Notes: a model not told the origin generated them from the letters alone. Shown: positions 36,219-44,905, numbered from the stretch's first letter. The stretch: DNA of 64,000 nucleotides from Eubacterium callanderi (GCF_900142645.1 NZ_FRBP01000014.1:1-64000), one strand, 5' to 3'. Made by a program: numbers and translations.

Positions 36219-36277
36219 TTTCCCCTCCAAATTTTCTCACAATCAAATTTTATAAACCTCATGAAATTTACAATATT

Positions 36278-36306
36278 ATTGTATTCGCTATCAACTGTTT
36301 TGTCAA
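36278..36306 (-). promoter_or_regulatory. promoter of the MFS gene
   Basis: Minus-strand TTGACA, 17 bp, TACAAT, 60 bp before the start codon. The rest of the 36219-36487 gap is very AT-rich and shows no other feature. Confidence 0.65.
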
Positions 36307-36487
36307 CTATAATTTTGTATTTTTTATTATTTTTATAATTTTTATCCTTTAAATTTTCATATTTTTTTTATTTTTTAGCTATTTAAAAGGCTTTTTAAGT
36401 TCTTTTAAGGCAGAGTATGGTCGTTATTGATTTTTTAAATTTTATAATTCATTCTATTTTTATAATATTATTTTTTAATTCAAAAAA

Positions 36488-36523
36488 CAAAAAAGAAGCC
36501 AAAATCAAAGGATTTCGGCTTCT
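36488..36523 (-). terminator. terminator after the DASS transporter
   Basis: AGAAGCC/GGCTTCT stem with additional pairing, then TTTTTTG on the minus strand. Confidence 0.7.
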
Positions 36524-36531
36524 AAAAAGCG

Positions 36532-37923
36532 CTACCAGCCCATGAGCCCGCCAGCCAGCGGCACCCATATTGCTACCAGCGCCGCCAGCGCCAGCTGGAT
36601 AAAGGCTGTGGATTTCGGCATGTCCATCATGGTGTAGTATTTGGTGGAATAGGTAATGAGCGGCACCGTATCCAAAGGGAAAAGGTAGCAGTTGTTGGCG
36701 CAGATCCCCATAGCCACCAGCAGTATAATAGCGCTCACGCCCGTGGTGCCCGCAAAACTGACCATCGCCGGCGCCAGGACCGCGATGAGCGCCGGTGCCA
36801 CCGGTATGACCAGCAACATCAGAAATACAATGATGCTCACGGTAAACACCACGCCCGCGGTCGGCAGGCTCAGGGTGGCGGGCAGCACGGTGTCGATAAA
36901 CCAGGCGCTCACGCCGTTGGCCACAATGCAGTTGGCAATGCAGAGCACTGTCCCCACCAGGAAAAAGGCCTCCCAGCTCACACTCTTCACAAATTCTTTC
37001 CAGGTCAGCACCTCAACGCCCGGCAGAAAGTAGCAGACAAAGCCAAACAGGGCGATGATGGTCACATCCAGAAACGGGAGCCAGGAGCTCGCAATCCAGA
37101 AAACCAGCATCCCCAGTGTAATGATAATGACCAGCGCCTCCTTTTTCTCGATCCTGTCCGGCACTGCAATGGTCTCCAGGTATGCCTGGATTTTCTCCTG
37201 CCCGACCTCTGCGGGCTTGTAAGCCTTGACGATGGCAAACCAGGCGATGGGCAGAAGGACAACGGCGATGGGAATTCCTACGAACATCCACTGCACAAAG
37301 GTAATGTTCATGCCTGCCAGCTGGTCTAACAGATCCATGGTCAGCAGATTCAGCGAGGTGCCCGCAGGCGTCATGATGCCGCCGATCATGCTGGACACTG
37401 GAATGGCGATCATGATGGCCTTTCCGGTACGCTTTCGGTCTGTCTCTGACTCAAAGATTTCCAGGAAGCCCAGCCCGATCCCCATGAAAATGGCAGTGGT
37501 AGGCACATTGGAAACCAGCGAGGAAATGGCCGCTGCGCAGATCATAATGGCGAGCAGGATCGTCTTGACGTTTTTGCCAAAGATCCGCATGAGCCCGATG
37601 AGTATGCGGCGGGACAGCGGTACCTTGGCTACCGCCTCCGAGATGCCAAAGGATACCAGCACAAAGTACAGAATCGGCGTAGTGTAGCCGCTGAGCGCGG
37701 TCTTCAGGCTGTCTGCCGCACCCAGTGCGGGCAGCAGCGCAAGGCAGAGAATACAAATAACGCCAATGGGAAGTGCTTCTGTCACCAGAAGCATCAGGAA
37801 CGCCAGCAGGATACCAATGGTGGTAAAGCCTTCATCCGTCAGGCCCTGGGGCGTCTTTAAAACAAAAACGGCCACTAAAAGAGCAATACTCACTATCAAG
37901 CCCAAAAGCTGTCTTTTTTTCAT
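36532..37923 (-). CDS. DASS/SLC13-family anion:Na+ symporter
   Basis: 463 aa, about eleven membrane segments. The two SNT-type substrate/Na+ motifs are SNVPTTA near 145 and TPAGTSLN near 190. The start at the second ATG (37923) has GAGGAA upstream; an in-frame ATG at 37935 is weaker. The family imports di- and tricarboxylates or sulfate. It lies downstream of the GPH gene and a terminator. Confidence 0.85.
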   Translation of the reverse strand: MKKRQLLGLIVSIALLVAVFVLKTPQGLTDEGFTTIGILLAFLMLLVTEALPIGVICILCLALLPALGAADSLKTALSGYTTPILYFVLVSFGISEAVAKVPLSRRILIGLMRIFGKNVKTILLAIMICAAAISSLVSNVPTTAIFMGIGLGFLEIFESETDRKRTGKAIMIAIPVSSMIGGIMTPAGTSLNLLTMDLLDQLAGMNITFVQWMFVGIPIAVVLLPIAWFAIVKAYKPAEVGQEKIQAYLETIAVPDRIEKKEALVIIITLGMLVFWIASSWLPFLDVTIIALFGFVCYFLPGVEVLTWKEFVKSVSWEAFFLVGTVLCIANCIVANGVSAWFIDTVLPATLSLPTAGVVFTVSIIVFLMLLVIPVAPALIAVLAPAMVSFAGTTGVSAIILLVAMGICANNCYLFPLDTVPLITYSTKYYTMMDMPKSTAFIQLALAALVAIWVPLAGGLMGW

Positions 37924-37955
37924 CTTATTCCTCATTCTTATTTTATTGATGGTAT

Positions 37956-37985
37956 AAAAAAAGAGCTCCCGAAAAAAGAGAGCTC
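37956..37985 (-). terminator. terminator after the GPH transporter
   Basis: Two GAGCTC elements pair across an A-rich loop, with T7 on the minus strand. It partly separates the GPH and DASS genes. Confidence 0.6.
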
Positions 37986-38007
37986 CTATGTACTTTTCTA
38001 TGAATAC

Positions 38008-39426
38008 TTATTCTGCCGCTGCCTGATCGTCTGCTTCTGCTTTTTCAATGGCGGCTTTTTTGCGGAGGGCAATTTCGCCGTCCATTTCCATGACTTCCTT
38101 GTCGTCCAGCTTATAGAACAGCAGCGGGATGATGGCAACCGCGATAAAGATGGCTGGAACGATAAAGCACATGATGGTCGCGCCGCCTGCCAGGCTGTCC
38201 GTAATGGCTGCTTCGGCAGAATAGCCGATAATGCCAAGACCAGTCGTGATGACCAGGCCTCTGAGCACAATGGACATCTTAATGGAGAATGAGCACAGAC
38301 CCATGATAAAGCCTTTGGTGTTTTTGCCGGTCTTGTACTCGCTGTAGGTGGCACAGTTGGTGTAAAGGCTGGTGGTGAGTCCGTAAGCCACGCCAAAGAA
38401 TACCTGGCTCACAAAGATCAGCACGATCACGGCAATCTGGCTGCCTGCAAAGAAGTAGGCAATGGCCGTAAAGACAACACACCCTGCCATACCGATGATG
38501 GTTGACATCTTTGTTCCGAATTTGGCGACCGCGTGCTTGGAGAGCAGGGAGCCGACCAGTGTACCGAGGTTAAAGGCCAGCAGAACATTACCGGTTACGG
38601 CTGCTGAGCTTTCCGGGAACATAACCTTTGAATAGTAAGCTACAAAGGCCATGAGCGCATAGTAACCGATGAGACGGATAAAGTCACAGAACACTGTGGC
38701 TACCAGCGGCGGGTTGGCGAACACGCCCTTAAGCATATCCAGCACCGATACCTTTTCCACTGTCGCCAGCTCTGTTCCTTTTTCTGCCTTTGGCTCTGGC
38801 AGGTCGTAGCCGTTTGTAATAAAATAGTGCACATAATAACCAACAAGCATCAGCGCCGCGCCAACGAGGGCTGTACAGGTATAACCCCAGACAGCGCCGC
38901 CGCCAAACAGACCGGCGAAGGCAACCGCCATGAGCGGAACAAGTTTCGATGCGAACAGTTTACCAATACTGGAGCCTGCTGAGATACGGCCGGATAAGTG
39001 GGCGCGCTCGGTCGGTTCGTCGGTCAGGGCGCCAACCAGTGAACGGTTAGCGGTCCAGGCGATATTCCAGATAAAATGACTGATGATGAATCCTAAACAA
39101 ATGACAATCGCGGCGGTGAGATCCGTCCCGACCTTGGTAAACTGGAGTGCGAAAAAGACAATGACAAAGGGTGGTCCGTAGAGCAGCCAGGAACGATATT
39201 TACCGTGCTTCAGGTTGCATTTATCAACGATAGCTCCGGCAACAATGGCGGAAACCGTGTCGCAGACACCGGTCAAGGTTGAAATAATAGCCGCCCAGGC
39301 CAGTGGCAGGTTCGCGACGTCTGTTAAAAAAATGAGGAAGAATGACGTTTCGACCGTGGTCATGAATGAAAATCCGGCGTCCCCCAGGCCAAAGAAATTC
39401 TTAATCTTACTGTTAATACGCTTCAT
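38008..39426 (-). CDS. GPH-family (MFS_2) cation symporter
   Basis: 472 aa, twelve membrane segments. The start KIKNFFGLGDAGFSFM, the conserved Asp in TGVCDTVSAIVAG and GKYRSWLLYGPP are hallmarks of the glycoside-pentoside-hexuronide:cation family. The C-terminus is a charged helix (EIALRKKAAIEKAEADDQ). It follows microprotein 2 by 76 bp, probably in the same transcript. Its cargo may be the substrate of UroD-like 2 rather than a sugar. Confidence 0.87.
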   Translation of the reverse strand: MKRINSKIKNFFGLGDAGFSFMTTVETSFFLIFLTDVANLPLAWAAIISTLTGVCDTVSAIVAGAIVDKCNLKHGKYRSWLLYGPPFVIVFFALQFTKVGTDLTAAIVICLGFIISHFIWNIAWTANRSLVGALTDEPTERAHLSGRISAGSSIGKLFASKLVPLMAVAFAGLFGGGAVWGYTCTALVGAALMLVGYYVHYFITNGYDLPEPKAEKGTELATVEKVSVLDMLKGVFANPPLVATVFCDFIRLIGYYALMAFVAYYSKVMFPESSAAVTGNVLLAFNLGTLVGSLLSKHAVAKFGTKMSTIIGMAGCVVFTAIAYFFAGSQIAVIVLIFVSQVFFGVAYGLTTSLYTNCATYSEYKTGKNTKGFIMGLCSFSIKMSIVLRGLVITTGLGIIGYSAEAAITDSLAGGATIMCFIVPAIFIAVAIIPLLFYKLDDKEVMEMDGEIALRKKAAIEKAEADDQAAAE

Positions 39427-39458
39427 AATTTTACTCCTCTTTCCCCTGTTTTGAAGCT

Positions 39459-39480
39459 GGAGCCGGCCTTACCCGGCTCC
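39459..39480 (-). other. intercistronic hairpin
   Basis: GGAGCCGG/CCGGCTCC stem without a T-tract between microprotein 2 and the GPH gene. It may be an RNA-processing or stabilising element. Confidence 0.45.
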
Positions 39481-39502
39481 GTAACATTTCCGTGAGTGAA
39501 CT

Positions 39503-39637
39503 TTATAAAAACAACTGGAACACAAAGCGGTAGATGGCTTCCTCGTAGGACTGTACGACCTCAGCCTCCGCAATCTCCTCTAATTGAGGGCGTTCCTTGA
39601 CATATTCTTCCCAGGTTGTGTAGTATTCGCTGTTCAT
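39503..39637 (-). CDS. methyltransferase-associated microprotein 2
   Basis: 44 aa. ATG at 39637 with AAAGGAGAG upstream, 21 nt past the UroD-like 2 stop. Acidic, with TTWEEYVKERPQ, then EVVQSY and YRFVFQLFL at the end. This matches the layout of microprotein 1 (SWEGQVEKG, EIMQSFW, FQFVMSLMV). No known domain. Confidence 0.75.
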   Translation of the reverse strand: MNSEYYTTWEEYVKERPQLEEIAEAEVVQSYEEAIYRFVFQLFL

Positions 39638-39658
39638 GATTTTCTCTCCTTTAAATTC

Positions 39659-40813
39659 TTAGTAAACCCCATAGGTTCTGACGGTTTCGATGACGGCCTT
39701 CAGGTTGTCGGCAATTGGCCCTGCCAGTGAGTACAGGCTCTTGTCTGTGTTAAAGATAAAGCCGCCGCCTGGCGCCAGAATGTCGATGAGCTCTTTGGCC
39801 TTGTCCACACATTCTTTTTCGGTTGCGGTCTGGAGCATGGTAATCGGGAAGAAACCAGAAATAATGTGTTCCTTGCCCACCTTTTCCTTGGCAAGCTTTG
39901 GATCGCCGAACTCAAACTGCATTTCGACGCGGTCCTTGAGGGAAGCCAGATAATCAATCTTCTTCATCCAGTCTTGCTCAACAAACAGCTTGACGCCTGC
40001 GCCGTGGTCGGACAGGTACTGCATCAGCTGTTCAAAGGTCGGCCACCAGAATTTGGCAAAGTCTTTTTCCTTCATGAACGGTGCCATGTGCAGCGGAATA
40101 AAGGTTCTCGCGTAGCGTGAGGAGGCTGGCACAATCCCGATTTTTTCCATATGCGGCAAAATGGCCTCAACCGCTGCCACAACCTGCTCCTTGTTTCTTC
40201 GCATATCCTTGATGATCCCTGTGAAGGAACGGATAAAGTCTGCCATGAAGTCCAGCGGCGCTTCTGTCATACCGCCCTTTGGCAGTGCAGCAAATCCGTA
40301 CTTGTTGGTCATTTCCACCGCGACGCCGCCCATGGCCGCGTCGATATCGCATTTTGCCTTATAGCCCTTGGCAAAGTTGAGCGCCGCGCGCATGGGTTCT
40401 GTGTCCAGCGCTGCGAACAGACGCGGCATCAGCTTTTCAACCATACATTTGTAAGGGTCAGCGATGAATTCATCGTATTCTTCTACTTCCAGGCAGTGGA
40501 CCTCAGGGTGCTGCATGGTACCGGTATTGCTCATGATAATGCCCTTCGCGCCTAAGATTTCGTAAAATCCAGGTGGGCGCAGCGTAGGGGCGATGGGCGC
40601 TTTATCCGTTGGGAACTCCGCGCAGACCTTGTCGAAAAAAGTCTCGAAAGTTTCAGGATTCCACTGGGCTGTTTTCATATCCATACCCGCGTACGGAATG
40701 GCCGCGTCCCACGTAATAGACAATTCGATGGGCACACGCTTTGGCTGCCTGCCATCATAAACATCTTTGAACAGCTGGGTTCTTTCCTCTTGCAGTTGTT
40801 TTACATCACTCAT
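39659..40813 (-). CDS. UroD-family methyltransferase-like protein 2
   Basis: 384 aa from ATG 40813 with AGAGGGA upstream; an in-frame ATG 30 nt further up has no ribosome-binding site. The same blocks as protein 1: RVPIELSITWDAAIPYAGM, MQHPEV, ADPYKCMVEKLMPRLFA, FIPLHMAPFM and APGGGFIFNTDKSLY. The H-x-C zinc motif is again absent (PLHMAP). It has its own near-consensus promoter with nearby TTACTG palindromes, unlike the TetR-linked copies. Followed by microprotein 2 and the GPH symporter. Confidence 0.8.
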   Translation of the reverse strand: MSDVKQLQEERTQLFKDVYDGRQPKRVPIELSITWDAAIPYAGMDMKTAQWNPETFETFFDKVCAEFPTDKAPIAPTLRPPGFYEILGAKGIIMSNTGTMQHPEVHCLEVEEYDEFIADPYKCMVEKLMPRLFAALDTEPMRAALNFAKGYKAKCDIDAAMGGVAVEMTNKYGFAALPKGGMTEAPLDFMADFIRSFTGIIKDMRRNKEQVVAAVEAILPHMEKIGIVPASSRYARTFIPLHMAPFMKEKDFAKFWWPTFEQLMQYLSDHGAGVKLFVEQDWMKKIDYLASLKDRVEMQFEFGDPKLAKEKVGKEHIISGFFPITMLQTATEKECVDKAKELIDILAPGGGFIFNTDKSLYSLAGPIADNLKAVIETVRTYGVY

Positions 40814-40882
40814 TTTAATTCCCTCTCTTAAAAACCAGTACATCGCTCCGGATCAATGTACTTTTTAGTATAATCTTTTTGC

Positions 40883-40900
40883 TTACTGTTTTTTCAGTAA
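40883..40900. promoter_or_regulatory. palindromic operator candidate O1
   Basis: TTACTG, 6 bp, CAGTAA, just downstream of the predicted start of the UroD-like 2 transcript, where a bound repressor would block transcription. Confidence 0.5.
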
Positions 40901-40920
40901 ATTTCTTTTTGTTTACTGAA

Positions 40921-40949
40921 ATGATAAACCTTTTCAGATTTTTTGTCAA
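40921..40949 (-). promoter_or_regulatory. promoter of UroD-like 2
   Basis: Minus-strand TTGACA, 17 bp, TATCAT. A TTTACTG half-site lies at its downstream edge. Confidence 0.7.
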
Positions 40950-40972
40950 GGATTTTTTTATTAAATATTTTA

Positions 40973-40998
40973 TTTTTTACTGTTTTAACAGTAAAAAA
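40973..40998. promoter_or_regulatory. palindromic operator candidate O2
   Basis: TTTTTTACTGTT and AACAGTAAAAAA, perfect 12-bp arms around TT, 24 bp upstream of the -35. It shares the TTTACTG core with O1, so one dimeric regulator may bind both. Confidence 0.55.
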
Positions 40999-41012
40999 TA
41001 ACACTTTTCCTG

Positions 41013-41037
41013 AAAAAAGGCTGTATCCAGCCCTTTT
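41013..41037 (-). terminator. terminator after microprotein 3
   Basis: GGCTG/CAGCC stem flanked by A and T runs, six T on the minus strand. It insulates the UroD-like 3 unit from the UroD-like 2 promoter. Confidence 0.65.
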
Positions 41038-41067
41038 CAAAAAAAGTGCTTTTTCTCTTTTCTTAAG

Positions 41068-41217
41068 CTATTGCAGCAGTCCGACGACAAAATTCATGAA
41101 CGCCGCTTCATCACCCTCCCAGATTTCGCGCACAAGTGCTTCCCTTTCCGGGTCAAGGGACATGGTTTCCTTTACATCCTCAAAAGGGAACAGCCCTGTT
41201 TTTACATTGGTATCCAT
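41068..41217 (-). CDS. methyltransferase-associated microprotein 3
   Basis: 49 aa. ATG at 41217 with AGGAGG at 6-nt spacing; the site overlaps the UroD-like 3 stop as in pair 1. Acidic, with FPFEDVKET, then ALVREIW and MNFVVGLLQ at the C-terminus. The end pattern F-V-x-x-L plus an upstream [IV][MV][QR] helix is shared with microproteins 1 and 2. Confidence 0.75.
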   Translation of the reverse strand: MDTNVKTGLFPFEDVKETMSLDPEREALVREIWEGDEAAFMNFVVGLLQ

Positions 41218-41227
41218 TCTGCACCTC

Positions 41228-42367
41228 CTAGTATTTTCCATACTCACGGACATAAGCGTTGACCGCGGTAATGTTTTCCAGGTTAATATCCCGCACCGAT
41301 GTGGTGATCTTGTCAAAACCGAAGGCATAGCCGCCGCCCGGCGCCAGAATATCCATCAGCTCCTTGGTCTTATCGATACAGGCCTCCTTTGTCCCCTGGG
41401 CAATGGTCGTCACAGGGAAAAAGCCCGTAACGCTCATGATCTTACCAAGGCGCTCCTTGATGATCCTGGGGTCTGCGTACTCAAAACGCCCCAGAATCCG
41501 TCCGACAGGCAGCTCCTCCAGATAATCGTAATAGCGGGTCCAGTCGCCCTCAAAGAAAATATAGAGATAATGGCCTCTTTCCACCAGTGCTTCAACCATT
41601 TTTTTAAAGGTCGGCCACCACAGCTCGCCAAAGACCTTTTCGCTGAGGTACGGCGGCATGTGCAGCGGCATAAAGACCATCTGGTCCACTGCCGGGGGTG
41701 CGACACAGGCCTTCTGAATCATCAGCGGCAGCAGGGCTTCGCAGGCTTCTTTTACCTCACTCTTATGGCGGCGTACATCCTTTGAAATGCCCGTAAAGCT
41801 CCTGAGCAGATCGGCCAAGAAGTCAAAGGGCGCCTCCGCTGATGCGGAAGTGATAAGCGGCAGCCCGTTATCTGCAAGTATCTGTCCCACCGCTGCATTA
41901 AACGGCCCGAAGGTCCGGTTAAAGGTCATCATGCCTCTGGCCAGCGCCATACCGCGGTAAGGCTCAGGCTTGTCAAAGACCTGATAGAGCCGCGGCAGGC
42001 ATGTGCCCGCCAGAAAGGCGGCCGGATCCGCGATCAGCTCTGCGTATTCCGTGTCCTCCATGGCGTGCACCTCCGGGTGCTGGACATAGCCTTCCTTGCT
42101 CTGCACAAAGGATTTGGCTTCCAGTGCGCTGTAATACCGCGGTGAACGGTAAAAGGTGCTGCGGATAAAATCGCCGTCATAAGCTGGAATGGCTTTACCC
42201 ATCGCGTCGATAATGAGGCTGGTATCCCAAAGCCCCTCAAACATAGGATACCCTGCGTACTCGATTGCCAGCTCCGGCGTGACCACGTGCTCAATCGGCA
42301 CATAGTCTGGTGTTTCCAGCGCCACAACCTTGCGGATATTTTCAATCCGCTTTTGTTTTTGATTCAT
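41228..42367 (-). CDS. UroD-family methyltransferase-like protein 3
   Basis: 379 aa from ATG 42367 with AAGGGG upstream, preferred over an in-frame ATG 21 nt earlier. Blocks as in its paralogues: YVPIEHVVTPELAIEYAGY, YVQHPEV, ADPAAFLAGTCLPRLYQ, FMPLHMPPYL and APGGGYAFGFDKI. No H-x-C zinc motif (PLHMPP). It is transcribed from a strong promoter divergent to TetR 2 and followed by microprotein 3. Confidence 0.8.
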   Translation of the reverse strand: MNQKQKRIENIRKVVALETPDYVPIEHVVTPELAIEYAGYPMFEGLWDTSLIIDAMGKAIPAYDGDFIRSTFYRSPRYYSALEAKSFVQSKEGYVQHPEVHAMEDTEYAELIADPAAFLAGTCLPRLYQVFDKPEPYRGMALARGMMTFNRTFGPFNAAVGQILADNGLPLITSASAEAPFDFLADLLRSFTGISKDVRRHKSEVKEACEALLPLMIQKACVAPPAVDQMVFMPLHMPPYLSEKVFGELWWPTFKKMVEALVERGHYLYIFFEGDWTRYYDYLEELPVGRILGRFEYADPRIIKERLGKIMSVTGFFPVTTIAQGTKEACIDKTKELMDILAPGGGYAFGFDKITTSVRDINLENITAVNAYVREYGKY

Positions 42368-42441
42368 TTGATTACCCCTTTCTCTCACTTGCTTTTTAAT
42401 GCCTCATGGGCTTTTTCCGAAAAAGCCTTTGATTGATTCGT

Positions 42442-42470
42442 ATTATAGGGCTTGTTTTAGTAAAAGTCAA
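42442..42470 (-). promoter_or_regulatory. promoter of UroD-like 3
   Basis: Minus-strand TTGACT, 17 bp, TATAAT. The 327-bp gap to TetR 2 also holds a GGCTTTTT/AAAAAGCC hairpin (about 42409-42427) and a TTGAC-AC-GTCAA palindrome at 42592-42603 that could be an operator. Confidence 0.65.
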
Positions 42471-42694
42471 ATATTTTATTTATTTTTTATTAAATTTTAT
42501 GAAATTTACTGTTATTTCATAAAGAACTTGAACTTCCAAAGCTTCATTCAAAAATAAAATCCCTGGTCTGAAATCCGAGCTAATATTTACATTGACACGT
42601 CAAAATTCTGCCCAATTCAGCAGGTTTATCCCTTGTCCTCCCCTAAAATCCATGTTAAAATTTGGGTTAGAACTTTTTTATAAGGAGCCCATCT

Positions 42695-43345
42695 ATGCGA
42701 AAAATGACAAAAGGCGAAATGACGAAGGAGCGTATTCTCGCGAGCGCCAAGGAGCTGTTTTACGAGCAGGGCTATGACGCAACCACCATCCAACAAATCG
42801 CTGACCGTTCTGGTACAACACTTGGCTCTATGACCTACCATTTTGCGACAAAGGCCACCTTTGTGAGCCGTCTGTTTGACGACTACTTCACAAATCTTGA
42901 CGCGGCCATTCGCCAAAAACAATACGAACCGTGGAATTCCTTTGAGAGTCATTTTCGGCTGACCATGATCTATTATCACAACCTTTTATCAGACCCGCAC
43001 ACGCGGAACTTTTACTATGAGGTTTTTAAGAACGATACGCTTTTCAGCTCTCTGCACGGAAATATCAGCCAGATCTACCATGATTTTATAAGAGACTACA
43101 GCCTGCGCATTCGCCCCATCGAGTTTGACGCTATTGTGACTGCTGACTTCGGGGCCCGCCGCGAATGTCTGCTGTCTTATTGTGAGGAGCGCCTGAAGAT
43201 GCCCATCGAGGATTTCGGTATTTTTCTCCTGACCAATACCGCCCGCTGCATCGGCATTCCCGAGGCTGCCATCTATAAAACCAGCTATCAGTCTCTGGTT
43301 TTTTACAGAAGTCATGATTTCTCAGACGTTCAGCTTTTAAAATGA
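42695..43345 (+). CDS. TetR-family regulator 2
   Basis: 216 aa with AAGGAG 9 nt before the ATG. The helix-turn-helix spans about 10-55 (SAKELFYEQGYDATTIQQIADRSGT and TYHFATKATF). The ligand domain contains DFGARRECLLSY, nearly the same as in TetR 1, so the two are paralogues. Each is divergent from a UroD-like gene. Probably a ligand-responsive repressor. Confidence 0.85.
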   Translation: MRKMTKGEMTKERILASAKELFYEQGYDATTIQQIADRSGTTLGSMTYHFATKATFVSRLFDDYFTNLDAAIRQKQYEPWNSFESHFRLTMIYYHNLLSDPHTRNFYYEVFKNDTLFSSLHGNISQIYHDFIRDYSLRIRPIEFDAIVTADFGARRECLLSYCEERLKMPIEDFGIFLLTNTARCIGIPEAAIYKTSYQSLVFYRSHDFSDVQLLK

Positions 43346-43368
43346 CATTCTTTCCTGAACGGGGGTCA

Positions 43369-43422
43369 AAAAATACAGAAAAGTCCAAAACGCATTTTGA
43401 TTTTGGACTTTTCTGTATTTTT
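43369..43422. terminator. bidirectional terminator with AAAAGTCC arms
   Basis: 22-bp perfect arms (AAAAATACAGAAAAGTCCAAAA and complement) between convergent genes. It belongs to a set of similar hairpins at 56919, 58513 and 61032. Confidence 0.8.
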
Positions 43423-43428
43423 TATGGC

Positions 43429-44181
43429 TTATTTGCGCGTGATACTGCTTAAAAATTCCTTTGTCCGGTCATTTTTCGGGTGCTCAAAGATGTCCTCGGG
43501 CTCGCCCTCCTCCAGAATGATGCCGCCGTTCATAAAGAGGATCTTGTTGGCGACCTCTCTGGCAAAGCTCATTTCATGGGTTACCACGATCATGGTCATG
43601 TGTGCCTCGGCCAGCTGCTGCATAACGTTCAGAACCTCACCGGTCAGCTCTGGGTCCAGAGCGGAGGTAGGCTCGTCAAAGAGCAGAATGTCCGGGTTCA
43701 TCATAAGCGCCCGAGCGATGGCCACACGCTGTTTTTCACCGCCGGAAAGGGTGGACGGCATGGCGTCGATCTTTTCCAGCAGGCCAACCTGGGCCAGGTG
43801 CTTTTCACAGCGCTCATCCATTGCCTCGCCCTTTTCCTTTTTGACGACCTTGGGGGCAAGCTCGAGATTCTGGCGGACGGTGAGGTGCGGAAAGAGATTA
43901 AAATGCTGGAACACCATCCCCATTTTCATGATAATTGCCCGGATCTCGTTCTGTGAGGCGTAGACGCCATCCTTCATCAGGTCTTTGCCCTCCATGGTGA
44001 TCGTGCCGCTGTCGGCCTTTTCAAGGTCGATCAGACAGCGCAAAAGGGTCGATTTCCCAGAGCCGGAGGAGCCGATCACAGCCACAACATCGCCCCGGTT
44101 CACCTGAAAGGAGATGCCCTTCAGCACATGATTGGTGTCAAAGCTCTTGTTCAAATTGGATACATTGATGATTTCTTTCAT
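43429..44181 (-). CDS. polar amino-acid ABC transporter ATPase (GlnQ-type)
   Basis: 250 aa. Walker [15 protein letters not shown] near 37, signature [16 protein letters not shown] near 145, Walker [17 protein letters not shown], switch His VVTHEMSFA. The length and the [11 protein letters not shown] stretch are typical of GlnQ/HisP. Last gene of a three-gene importer read in the order binding protein, permease, ATPase. Confidence 0.92.
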   Translation of the reverse strand: MKEIINVSNLNKSFDTNHVLKGISFQVNRGDVVAVIGSSGSGKSTLLRCLIDLEKADSGTITMEGKDLMKDGVYASQNEIRAIIMKMGMVFQHFNLFPHLTVRQNLELAPKVVKKEKGEAMDERCEKHLAQVGLLEKIDAMPSTLSGGEKQRVAIARALMMNPDILLFDEPTSALDPELTGEVLNVMQQLAEAHMTMIVVTHEMSFAREVANKILFMNGGIILEEGEPEDIFEHPKNDRTKEFLSSITRK

Positions 44182-44190
44182 GGCAGTCTC

Positions 44191-44847
44191 CTAAAATTCA
44201 TATTTCTTTTCCAGCTTTTTAAAGATAAAGGTGAGCACAAAATTGATGACCAGATAAATCGCTGCTGCCACCACAAAGGCAAAGGGGTTGGCGTCCCGGT
44301 TCACCGCTGTTTTGGCATAGTGAATAATTTCCGCCACACCGATGGTGGTGACCAGCGCTGTATCCTTGAGCAGCGTGATGGTCTCATTGCTGATGGAAGG
44401 CAGGCAGACCCTGATCATCTGCGGAATCACCACGCGGGTCATGGTCTCAAACTTGGTCAGCCCCAGCACCTTAGACGCCTCATACTGCCCCTTGTCGATG
44501 GCCAGGAGCCCGCCTCTGAAAATCTCGGCAAAATAGGCAGCATAGTTGAGTCCAAAAGCGATGCAGGCAGCCGAAAAGCGGTCAAACACCAGAAATTTGC
44601 CAACGCCCGGCAAAAGCGGCAGGCCAAAGTAGACAAACATCAGCTGTAAGAGCAGCGGCGTCCCTCTGAGGATATAGATATAGACTTCTGCAAAGCCCCG
44701 CAGTACCATAATCCTGCTTCTGGACATCAGGGTAAACAAAAATCCCAGCGGCAAGGACGAAATGATCGTTACCGCAAAAACAGCCAATGTCACCAGACAC
44801 CCCTGGAGCATTGGCGTAAGCACATTCATAAAATAGGTTGAATCCAT
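44191..44847 (-). CDS. polar amino-acid ABC transporter permease
   Basis: 218 aa from ATG 44847 with GGGAGAT upstream; an in-frame ATG 45 nt earlier lies in the repeat and has no good ribosome-binding site. Four to five membrane segments and the HisM/GlnP EAA motif (EASKVLGLTKFETMTRVVIPQMIR) near 140. Acts as a homodimer with the GlnQ-type ATPase. Confidence 0.9.
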   Translation of the reverse strand: MDSTYFMNVLTPMLQGCLVTLAVFAVTIISSLPLGFLFTLMSRSRIMVLRGFAEVYIYILRGTPLLLQLMFVYFGLPLLPGVGKFLVFDRFSAACIAFGLNYAAYFAEIFRGGLLAIDKGQYEASKVLGLTKFETMTRVVIPQMIRVCLPSISNETITLLKDTALVTTIGVAEIIHYAKTAVNRDANPFAFVVAAAIYLVINFVLTFIFKKLEKKYEF

Positions 44848-44867
44848 AATATCTCCCGTAATTATCA

Positions 44868-44900
44868 AATGGAGAATGGAAGGACCTTCCATTCTCCATT
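44868..44900. repeat. AATGGAGAATG palindromic repeat
   Basis: AATGGAGAATGGAAGG and its exact complement around one base, between the binding-protein and permease genes. The same AATGGAGAAT unit builds the larger element at 62641-62773. As RNA it could protect the upstream binding-protein message or reduce read-through to the permease. Confidence 0.6.
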
Positions 44901-44905
44901 ACTAT

